A DNA stretch of 64,000 nt, taken from contig NZ_JANHLK010000019.1 of assembly GCF_028682635.1 (NCBI RefSeq), positions 1 through 64,000 on the forward strand, read 5' to 3'. Shown one piece after another: positions 53,426-60,696 of the stretch. The notes beneath the pieces are model-generated. The model saw nothing but the letters and a program-made list of their open reading frames with translations. It searched no databases and was not told where the DNA came from. The number at the start of each line of letters is the position of its first letter. Within the stretch, counting starts at the first letter, position 1. Position numbers and translations under genes: made by a program. The DNA comes from Pseudomonas putida (GTDB taxonomy: Bacteria > Pseudomonadota > Gammaproteobacteria > Pseudomonadales > Pseudomonadaceae).

Positions 53426-53440
53426 CTTCACTCAAGCAGC

Positions 53441-53468
53441 AAAAAGGCCCCAAAAGGGGCCTTTGTTT
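53441..53468. terminator. Bidirectional terminator between ardC and mvaT
   Basis: AAAGGCCCC and GGGGCCTTT form a 9-bp stem around AAAA, flanked by an A-run on the left and a T-rich stretch on the right, so it can end both the rightward ardC and the leftward mvaT transcripts. Confidence 0.9.
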
Positions 53469-53511
53469 TGCCTGCAGCGCCGATCAGCCTCCCTTGCGAC
53501 TGGACGACCGA

Positions 53512-53877
53512 TTACTGCAACCAACTCTCGACAATGTCGGAGCCGTGCTCCAGCTTCCACTGCTTGAGGACTTTGTGGTTGCCGCCTTTAGTTTCCACGA
53601 CTTCACCGCTGTGCGGGTTCTTGTAGCGCTTGATCTCACGAGGCTTGCGCTGGACGTTACTGGAGGCGCCGGCGGTACCTACGCTCCCCCCCTTGGATGG
53701 ATCAAGAATGGTGATCACCTGGCGCAGGTTCATGCCGTACTCTTCCAGCAAGGCCTTGAGCTTTTGTTCAAACTCGATTTCCTGCTTCAGCCCGGAATCG
53801 TTTTTCATCGCATCCAGCTGTTGGAGTTGCGCGGCCAGTTGCGCTTCCAGCGCTTTGAATTCGGCAAGCTTAGACAT
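53512..53877 (-). CDS. MvaT/MvaU-family H-NS-like nucleoid protein, ICE-borne
   Basis: This 121-aa protein has an N-terminal coiled-coil oligomerisation region (residues 1-60, LAEFKALEAQLAAQLQQLD) and the C-terminal AT-hook-like domain RYKNPHSGEVVETKGG followed by NHKVLKQWK. MvaT-like proteins silence AT-rich foreign DNA in pseudomonads. An element-borne copy can reduce the fitness cost of the ICE or modulate host silencing. It is oriented against the flanking ICE genes with its own promoter. Confidence 0.92.
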   Translation of the reverse strand: MSKLAEFKALEAQLAAQLQQLDAMKNDSGLKQEIEFEQKLKALLEEYGMNLRQVITILDPSKGGSVGTAGASSNVQRKPREIKRYKNPHSGEVVETKGGNHKVLKQWKLEHGSDIVESWLQ

Positions 53878-53997
53878 GGGTTTTCCTAGGTATGAGACAA
53901 GTGTGGGAATAGTAGCTCAGACCCGCACTTTAGCCGAGGTCCTGATCCTCACTGCGGCTCGTCTGGTGACCAGCTTTAACAGATCTGTTCGATCTAT

Positions 53998-54192
53998 TCA
54001 CTCTGCCAAGTATTGGCACAGGTGGCCAACAAGTTGCCGAGGTGCAGGGCTATTCCCAATTTTTAACAAGATATCGCGCTGACTACGTGGCAGCTGTTTC
54101 GCGCAGCGCTTAGCAGCTGAGCGAATGGCAACGTCAGTCCCATGAATCCGGTCGACCAGTAACACGATCAACACTGCATCGGTAAGCGTCAT
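53998..54192 (-). CDS. Possible small protein upstream of mvaT
   Basis: A 64-codon frame starts at an ATG with AGGGG at 5 bases, reading TDAVLIVLLVDRIHGTDVA and then RSAAKRCAKQLPRSQRD. It may be a small ICE protein, but I see no domain. It lies between the relaxase and mvaT on the mvaT strand, with about 120 bases to the latter. Confidence 0.35.
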   Translation of the reverse strand: MTLTDAVLIVLLVDRIHGTDVAIRSAAKRCAKQLPRSQRDILLKIGNSPAPRQLVGHLCQYLAE

Positions 54193-54230
54193 CAACGCCC
54201 CTGCTTCCAAAGATGATGCCGGCCAGTTTA

Positions 54231-54310
54231 ACCCCTGTAAAAGGGGTCCGCTATCCTGGTCGACCGACTAACCTGACGCGCCCGCCTTCGGATTTTCGCG
54301 TTCGCGAAAA
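54231..54310. other. Inverted repeats before the relaxase gene (oriT or operator candidate)
   Basis: ACCCCT/AGGGGT (54231-54236, 54242-54247) is followed by a perfect dyad TTTTCGCG-TT-CGCGAAAA (54293-54310), about 105-185 bases before the relaxase start. Conjugative origins commonly lie next to the relaxase gene and contain such repeats. A terminator or operator reading is equally possible. Confidence 0.4.
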
Positions 54311-54415
54311 GGACAAAAGCAGTAAAGGGTAATAGCGCCAATGGAAGGGATTGCAAAGGTAAGAGGCTTATCCGAAAAGGCAAAAGGACCTCCCAGATGC
54401 AAAGCAGGTAATGCG

Positions 54416-56134
54416 ATGATGCGCTGGTGGCTCAAACATGAAAAAGGCAACACTGCCAGCCCCGCGTCAGAGCTTGTCGCCGAAGGTTACCTCTTGCCTG
54501 AGTCATCAGAATCGCTCCTTGCCGCCGACCACCGGAAGAGGCTGCTCGAGCGCATCTGGCAAGGCACCGCCCTTTCCCAGCCTCAGTTTGATCAGCTCTA
54601 TCTCGATCCGATCCACCGCTACGCCAGATATGTACAGCAACTACCTGCTAGTGAAAGCCATCATCACGCCTATCCGGGAGGCATGCTGGACCACGGTTTG
54701 GAGCTGATGGCCTGCAGCCTGAAGCTGCGCCAATCGCACCTGCTGCCCAGCGGCGCCGCGCCCGAAGACCAGGCCGCGCAGACCGACGCTTGGAGCGCCG
54801 CCATCGCCTATGGAGCCATGCTCCATGACATTGGCAAGATTGCCGTCGACCTCCAGGTGGAATACCAGAATGGTGAGGTCTGGCACCCCTGGCACGGCCC
54901 CCTGAACAAGCCCTATCGCTTTCGCTATGTGGTAGGTCGCAACTACAAGCTACACGGCGCCGCTGCGGGGCTGCTGTACACGCAAATCTTGACGCCCCCA
55001 CTCCTCGACTGGCTCAGCAGCTATCCAGCCTTGTGGGGCCCTCTGCTCTTTTTGCTTTCCAATCACTACGAGCACGCCGGCACCCTCGGGGAGCTGGTGC
55101 TGCAAGCTGACCGGGTGTCCACCGCGCAGAACATCGGCACCAACCCTGCCAAGGCCTTACAGGCACCTAAACACTCGCTGCAGCACCACCTGCTGACTGG
55201 CTTACGCCACCTGGTTAAAAACGAGTTCAAGCTCAACCAGCCCGGGGCCGCCGGCTGGCTTACAGAGGACCATCTGTGGTTGGTCAGCAAGACCGCCAGT
55301 GACAAGCTTCGGTCCTACCTGCTGGCTCAGGGAGTCGACGGTATCCCTTTCTCCAATATCTCGTTGTTCGATGAGCTGCAATCACACGGTTTGGTGGATG
55401 CTACTCCGGAAGGCAAAGCGGTATGGAGTGCCACCGTAGCGGACGATGCCTGGCAGCATTGCTTCACTTTTCTACGCCTGCAGCCAAGCCTGATCTGGGC
55501 AGATGAACCCCGGTCAGAGTGTTTTGAGGGCACAGTTGAGCCAATGATGGACGCCCCCTTCCCAACCAGTGAAGCCAGCGAGTCGGTTCTGGGTCGGCCT
55601 GAAACTGCACCGGAAGAAAAACGGCCAGCCACCGCGCCCCTGAATCAGAAATTCGACTACCTCGACGATCTGATGGATATGTTGCAGGAACCAGGCGAGC
55701 TCGAGGATGAATCGGGCACGAAGGGTATGCAACCTTTACCTCCGCCACTCCAGGATGCCGCGGAGCAGGCCTTCATCGAATGGCTGCGCGAGGGAATCCA
55801 CAGTCATCGCCTATTGATCAACGACAGCAAGGCAAAAATTCACACCGTTGAAGGAACCTTTTTCCTGGTTACACCGGGCATTTTCCAACGCTACGCGGCC
55901 GAGCATCCAGGAATAACCAGTGGAGATCCTGATAGCGAGGCCTGGCGGCGTATCCAACGCCAGTTTGAGAAGCTGGACGTTCATCTGAAAAAGCCCAACG
56001 GCCAAAACATTTGGACCTGCGCGGTGAGAGGTCCTCGCAAAACGAGCGTTCTGAATGGCTACCTACTGCACAGCTCAGCAGCTATTTTTACTCCCCCTCC
56101 GGCGAATAACCCATATCTCATACTGGTCAGGTAA
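54416..56134 (+). CDS. MobH-type relaxase / TraI_2 domain protein (TIGR03760-like)
   Basis: This 572-aa relaxase nicks oriT and pilots the strand during transfer. The N-terminal TraI_2 domain shows the HD-like metal motif HHHAYPGGMLDHGLELM and HDIGKIAVDLQ; the variable middle is acidic, and the C-terminal domain has HTVEGTFFLVTPGIFQRYA. The start at 54416 (MMRWWLKHEK) matches the usual family N-terminus; an upstream ATG at 54341 is less likely. This is the last backbone gene before the cargo. Confidence 0.88.
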   Translation: MMRWWLKHEKGNTASPASELVAEGYLLPESSESLLAADHRKRLLERIWQGTALSQPQFDQLYLDPIHRYARYVQQLPASESHHHAYPGGMLDHGLELMACSLKLRQSHLLPSGAAPEDQAAQTDAWSAAIAYGAMLHDIGKIAVDLQVEYQNGEVWHPWHGPLNKPYRFRYVVGRNYKLHGAAAGLLYTQILTPPLLDWLSSYPALWGPLLFLLSNHYEHAGTLGELVLQADRVSTAQNIGTNPAKALQAPKHSLQHHLLTGLRHLVKNEFKLNQPGAAGWLTEDHLWLVSKTASDKLRSYLLAQGVDGIPFSNISLFDELQSHGLVDATPEGKAVWSATVADDAWQHCFTFLRLQPSLIWADEPRSECFEGTVEPMMDAPFPTSEASESVLGRPETAPEEKRPATAPLNQKFDYLDDLMDMLQEPGELEDESGTKGMQPLPPPLQDAAEQAFIEWLREGIHSHRLLINDSKAKIHTVEGTFFLVTPGIFQRYAAEHPGITSGDPDSEAWRRIQRQFEKLDVHLKKPNGQNIWTCAVRGPRKTSVLNGYLLHSSAAIFTPPPANNPYLILVR

Positions 56135-56680
56135 GCGGCCCCCTAAGCCTAACGCATTAAAACAGAGCCAAGAGAATGAGCACAATTATGCGACTCGCGA
56201 TGGAGCCGTGATCGCAGTCAATTAATTTCGGTTAGCATTCCAGAGGCTTCGCTAGAGCGAACACCACATCGCTCAGGACCTGCACCCAAGTAGTTGCCAA
56301 CATAAGATGAGTGATGAAGAAGTGGAAGAGTGACCAAGCCGGACAACGGCTCTCCGTTATCCAGGATGAAGGTTTGGCCGTGGTGAAGCAGCGTATCGCC
56401 GTCGTTTTGATCCAGGTCGAGCTCTACCAGAATGGCCATCTCCTGGATACTTGACTTGCCAAGTCTATCATTCCTCCATCCTAGTGACTGCACATCTCTT
56501 GATTCGCCGCTCCAGCGGTCTTTGAATGATCCCGACCATCCTCTGCACATTTAGGGGCGCTCTACCTCTACCGGGCGTTTGTTGCATTCCCCTTTCGATC
56601 CACATACCGCGATGTCATTCTGGTATCATCTTTCGCCCTAAAAAAGGATCACATGCCGCAGCGGGAGGTGCTTGTAAGGG
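56135..56680. other. Interval between the relaxase and the ABC-3C operon
   Basis: These 546 bases contain no supported plus-strand gene. On the minus strand a 73-codon frame (56218-56439) reads ILVELDLDQNDGDTLLHHGQ; it is protein-like, but its AGGAG touches the ATG. The final part is the ABC-3C promoter region with an extended -10 at 56621-56629. Confidence 0.4.
56621..56629 (+). promoter_or_regulatory. Extended -10 element of the ABC-3C operon
   Basis: TGGTATCAT fits an extended -10 (TGnTATAAT-like) about 50 bases before the first ATG. No good -35 is seen, consistent with an extended -10 promoter. Confidence 0.35.
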
Positions 56681-57892
56681 ATGGATAGCACGGACTCGAA
56701 CGCGGTTCATGAAGCAACGGCTGCCGCGTTGGGATTTTATTACCAGAGCCAGTTTGCATTGCTGACGCTCATTTCTCAGTTCGCTGATGAAGCCGCTGTG
56801 GCAATCGAACGACTCGACGATGTTGAGATCACGGCGAATGGCGGCAAGCTGCTTTATCAATTGAAGCACTCCGTGCAGGCCAACCCGCCGCCTGTCACGC
56901 TTGCCTCTGTAGCGTTGTGGAAAACGGTGCGCGTTTGGATCGACGCCTTACCTCTGGTATCGCTTGCTGATACCACTTTCCATCTCGTGGCGGTGGGAAA
57001 GGTACCGAGCGAGTCGCCTTTGATGGCTCTATGTGATCCCGGAAAAGATCGCCGGGCGCTGCTCAAGGCGATGAGTGAAGAAGCGAACCGGGTTGTCCAG
57101 GAGCGAGCCGAAGCGAAAGCGGCCGGCGACAAACTACCGCATGCCCCGCGTGCCGCTGGTTGCGAAGCATTCCTAAAGATGACTGCCACCGCCCGCCTGA
57201 GCCTACAAAAGCGCGTCCGCATTCAACAGGACAGCGTCACCATCGAGCAAATCCCGAATGAGGTTGCAAAGCGACTTCACATCATTCCCAAGGCGCAACG
57301 TGCCCAGGTCGCCGAGCACCTGCTGGCATGGTGGGATCAGCAAGTTGTGTACACCCTGTGCGGCAAACGTGAACGTGTCATCCAGCGCAGTGAGATGGAG
57401 CACTGCATCTCCTCGATCATCGCGCAACTGGAGGACGAGGAGCTGATTGCCGATTTCGACTCGGTGGCTCAGCCAGAAGATTATCAAGCGGACGGCATGC
57501 TGTATTGCCAGATTGAGCTGGTTGGCGGCAAGCCTTCTGATGTGCAGAAAGCTGTTCGGGAGGAGTGGCGGGCAAAGATGCAACGCGCGAAATGGATCGT
57601 AGATAACCCCAGTATGCGTTCGAAGATCGCGGGCTACGACACCAAACTGACCGAACAATGGTCAGATCGACATTCGGAAATGGCTGACGATTGTGAAGGT
57701 CTTGATGAAGGCGAGATCGAAGCTAAGGGCCTGGAATTGTTGCGCTGGTCGCACAAGGAAGCACCGATTCAAGTCGAGCCGATTTCTCGAAGCTGGAATG
57801 GGCACTACTACGTCCGAGGCACCTACCAAGTACTTGCGATCGACCTGCTTGTGGGTTGGCACGCAGACTACCGCAAGCGTTTGGGGAAATAA
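56681..57892 (+). CDS. ABC-3C effector: PD-(D/E)xK-type nuclease with ABC-3C C-terminal domain
   Basis: This 403-aa protein is the first gene of a three-gene ABC-three-component defence system. The N-terminal domain (residues 10-115) starts GFYYQSQFALLTLISQF and contains the acidic pair and Q-x-K of a Cap4/DUF4297-like nuclease: ERLDDVEI (Asp46, Asp47, Glu49) and LLYQLKHS (Gln60, Lys62). The C-terminal half is the module that joins the ATPase. GGGAGG lies upstream of the ATG. DNA cleavage on infection is inferred from the family. Confidence 0.8.
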   Translation: MDSTDSNAVHEATAAALGFYYQSQFALLTLISQFADEAAVAIERLDDVEITANGGKLLYQLKHSVQANPPPVTLASVALWKTVRVWIDALPLVSLADTTFHLVAVGKVPSESPLMALCDPGKDRRALLKAMSEEANRVVQERAEAKAAGDKLPHAPRAAGCEAFLKMTATARLSLQKRVRIQQDSVTIEQIPNEVAKRLHIIPKAQRAQVAEHLLAWWDQQVVYTLCGKRERVIQRSEMEHCISSIIAQLEDEELIADFDSVAQPEDYQADGMLYCQIELVGGKPSDVQKAVREEWRAKMQRAKWIVDNPSMRSKIAGYDTKLTEQWSDRHSEMADDCEGLDEGEIEAKGLELLRWSHKEAPIQVEPISRSWNGHYYVRGTYQVLAIDLLVGWHADYRKRLGK

Positions 57893-57895
57893 GGC

Positions 57896-58381
57896 ATGGT
57901 GATCGCACATGATATCTATGCCGAAACGAACCCTGGCTACTGTGCTGCGCTTCTGGAAACCTTCGTTGAGGCATACAGAAGCCGTAACGATGTCAATCCG
58001 GACATCTCGCTGTGCTATGCCGCTCTGCCACTGGCGCTATCGGGAGACCTCGCTTCGACGTTCGACCGCACTGACCGGCGAACTGGCCTGCTCGAATGGC
58101 TACGGCGAAGCCCCGCCATTCAGATCCGCCTGGCAGACCGTGTGAATGGCTCGCTGGACATTGTCACCGAGGCAATCCGCTTCGCCTGCTTCAGCCGACT
58201 GCTGACGATCAATACAGAAGGTCGTTTAGTTGCTGGCGGATCACCTTTGCCAAAACAGTTCGCGAAGCAGTTCAGCGAAGAGACTCAGACAATTTTTAAG
58301 AACATTGATCGCCTGGGCTGCTGGTTAGCTTTGGCAGGATCCACAAGGACGGCATTCGACATGATGGGCCTGGAGCTATGA
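57896..58381 (+). CDS. ABC-3C middle component
   Basis: This 161-aa protein has a winged-helix-like region (AIQIRLADRVNGSLDIVTEAI) and the characteristic start NPGYCAALLETFVEAY. Middle components link the effector to the ABC ATPase. It begins 3 bases after the effector and overlaps the ATPase by 4 bases (ATGA), so the three subunits are translated together. The C-terminal MGLEL overlaps the start of the next gene. Confidence 0.8.
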   Translation: MVIAHDIYAETNPGYCAALLETFVEAYRSRNDVNPDISLCYAALPLALSGDLASTFDRTDRRTGLLEWLRRSPAIQIRLADRVNGSLDIVTEAIRFACFSRLLTINTEGRLVAGGSPLPKQFAKQFSEETQTIFKNIDRLGCWLALAGSTRTAFDMMGLEL

Positions 58382-60318
58382 GTCGCTGGAATATTTCTGA
58401 CATCTTCTTTATCGGCGAAGGCGGAAGGGTTCGCGTCCTCGATCTGAAACCAGGAGAGGTCAACATCATCACCGGCGCGTCTGGTACCGGTAAGTCGACC
58501 CTTATCAAGTCCATCGACTACTGCCTTGGGTCGCGCCAATGTGAGCTGGCCGCACATGTCAGAAGGCACAGTCTGGCGGTGGGGGTTAAATGGGTGATGG
58601 GTGAGGCGCAGATGATCACCGGGCGCCTCGTTCCACCTGTTGGCCAAGGTACAAGTACTCGGATGTTCGTGAGCAACGGGCGCGATCTTCCCATCCCAAG
58701 CTCTGTGGACGAGTTCCAAGGCGCTACCACGTTGCTTGCGGGTAAAGCCTACATTGAGCGGGCATTTGGCATCAGCGCGGTACAGGAAACCCCAGAAGAC
58801 ACCACCGCGCGCAAATGGCGCCCAACTCTGCGTCACGCCACGGCTTACATGTTTGTTCCCAAGGACGTGATCTACAACGAAACAGCACTGCTTCATGGGC
58901 TCGACCAGGCTGATGAAGCGCCGGCTATCATCGAAACCATGCCGTACTTCTTGGGCGTGGTGAATGAAGATACTGTGCTGCAAGAGAGGCGCCTACGCGA
59001 CCTTCGCAAGAAGCTTGACGGCGAAGAGCGGAAGCTCAAAACGCGTCAAGCGGCAGGCAGCGACTATAAGAAATTCGCCATGCGTCTGTTGATGGACGCC
59101 CACCGTATTGGCCTGTGCGATATGCCATCAGACTCTGCATCTGAGGCTGATCTCCAAGGAGTCTTGACTGTCGTCAAGCAAACCAAGCCAGGTGCTGGTA
59201 AGAACCCTGAAGAAAGTGAGCTTGCGAATCTTCATGCGCAGCGCCGCAGTCTTCTCACCGACATCGAGAATGTGCGTCGAAAGTCTCGCGCGACCCGCAA
59301 GACCCTGCAAGACATTACTGCCTTCGAAGGCTCTGTGCGCCGGCAGTACGAGAAGCTGAAGATTGCCGAGCACCTTCAGCCTGCGGCTACTGCCTGCCCG
59401 CTTTGTGATACTCCTAGCGAACGTGGCATTGAGATCGCCGAGGCCATCCACCGCTCCATGAACATCATTCGTTCAGAAACCGTGGCCGTTGAGAATGTCC
59501 GGCCACGTTTCGTCGAGCATGAGGACTCCCTGCAGCTGGAGCTTTCACGTCTGAATCTGACGCTCAACGGTGTCGATGAACGTATTAAGACGTGGGTTCG
59601 ACAAAGTGAGGAGGCCAAACAGTTTGAGACTGCTGCTCAGCACCGCACATTGCTCTTGGGCAAGGTTCATCAGTTCCTGGAGATGAACCCTACGACGCCA
59701 CTGCCTGGCCCCGACCTGGATGTGCTGCGTGAACAGATCCAGGGCTTGGAAGCCCTTGTTGACAGTGACGCCAAGCAGATCCTGCTATCTCGCGCTGAAC
59801 GCAAGATTTCCCAGTATCTCTCCGAAGCGTTCGCAGATTTGCCCACTGTCCAACCGTGTATCGGTGCCGAGCTGGAGTTTTCAGCCAAACCACCAGATAT
59901 TGCGATCATCGAGCAGAATTCCGGTGCGGTTTTGAGGCTTCCGGATGCTGGCTCGGATGAGAACTACCTGGCCATCCATATCGCCCTGTCCTTCGCGCTT
60001 CAGAAGTACCTGGCGAAGGTGAACGCCCCAGTACCAGCGTTCCTTGCTTTCGACCAGATCAGCCGACCCTACTATCCGCAACGTGGCGATGACGAATCAG
60101 ACATCGGCGAAAACGAGGAAGTATCGGCCATGCGCCGGCACCTGGATTTTCTCTTCAATACAACCGCTGCGCAGGAGCATCTGCAGGTGCTGTTGATCGA
60201 ACATGCGTACTTCGGTGACGATCCACGGTATGTGGCGGCCACGCGCAAGCGCTGGAACAAGCTTTCGGGTGATGCGCTGATTCCTCTGGACTGGCCGAGA
60301 AGGCAGGACACTCAGTAA
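58378..60318 (+). CDS. ABC-3C ATPase (DUF3732, Rad50/SMC-like)
   Basis: This 646-aa ABC ATPase has Walker A GASGTGKST at residues 33-41, a central coiled coil with the CPLC zinc-hook-like pair near residue 340, and FLAFDQISRPYYP (about 555-567) as the Walker B segment. It probably senses DNA ends or replication structures of invaders and activates the nuclease. The gene is followed by a strong terminator, closing the operon. The ATG is within the stop region of the middle component. Confidence 0.88.
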   Translation: MSRWNISDIFFIGEGGRVRVLDLKPGEVNIITGASGTGKSTLIKSIDYCLGSRQCELAAHVRRHSLAVGVKWVMGEAQMITGRLVPPVGQGTSTRMFVSNGRDLPIPSSVDEFQGATTLLAGKAYIERAFGISAVQETPEDTTARKWRPTLRHATAYMFVPKDVIYNETALLHGLDQADEAPAIIETMPYFLGVVNEDTVLQERRLRDLRKKLDGEERKLKTRQAAGSDYKKFAMRLLMDAHRIGLCDMPSDSASEADLQGVLTVVKQTKPGAGKNPEESELANLHAQRRSLLTDIENVRRKSRATRKTLQDITAFEGSVRRQYEKLKIAEHLQPAATACPLCDTPSERGIEIAEAIHRSMNIIRSETVAVENVRPRFVEHEDSLQLELSRLNLTLNGVDERIKTWVRQSEEAKQFETAAQHRTLLLGKVHQFLEMNPTTPLPGPDLDVLREQIQGLEALVDSDAKQILLSRAERKISQYLSEAFADLPTVQPCIGAELEFSAKPPDIAIIEQNSGAVLRLPDAGSDENYLAIHIALSFALQKYLAKVNAPVPAFLAFDQISRPYYPQRGDDESDIGENEEVSAMRRHLDFLFNTTAAQEHLQVLLIEHAYFGDDPRYVAATRKRWNKLSGDALIPLDWPRRQDTQ

Positions 60319-60347
60319 TCAATTTCTATGGCATCTGCCCTGTGACC

Positions 60348-60373
60348 AGCCCGCTTTTTACGGCGGGCTTTTC
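60348..60373 (+). terminator. Terminator of the ABC-3C operon
   Basis: AGCCCGC (60348-60354) and GCGGGCT (60363-60369) pair around an 8-base loop and are followed by TTTT, 30 bases after the DUF3732 stop. Confidence 0.9.
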
Positions 60374-60696
60374 TATTTGCGAGTAGGGTAACCGGCACAA
60401 AGTTACCGAGCAGTAGTTGTTCGGGCACATCGGCCTCCAGGGCAATGAGTGCGCCGACCAGCCCTTGCATCCGGTAACCCTCCCTCCCGAAACTCCGGCG
60501 TACGCAAAGCAACTACTGCCCAGTGACATCGTGCATCGTCAGCTTTTGCATAAATTGTCACGCCGACTACGCTTATGCGGCCAATCGCCATCACGCGATC
60601 GCACAACGGTCAGGCAGACAATCCAACTCCTAGACCCTCCAGAATTTCACTGAGCAGGGGCCAGCCAAGCGCCCCAGCGTGCTGGGATGCCCCGTC
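60374..60696. other. Spacer between the two defence loci
   Basis: No gene is called here. The minus strand at 60312-60512 has an open stretch (GLVGALIALEADVPEQLLLG, NFVPVTLLANRK) that looks protein-like but has no start site or match I know. It may be a fragment of an earlier insertion. The last 100 bases presumably hold the promoter of the AAA_13 gene. Confidence 0.4.

Noticed and set aside
53422..53889. 155-codon plus-strand frame continuing past the ardC terminator
   Set aside because: It is antisense to the clear MvaT gene and begins inside the terminator hairpin.
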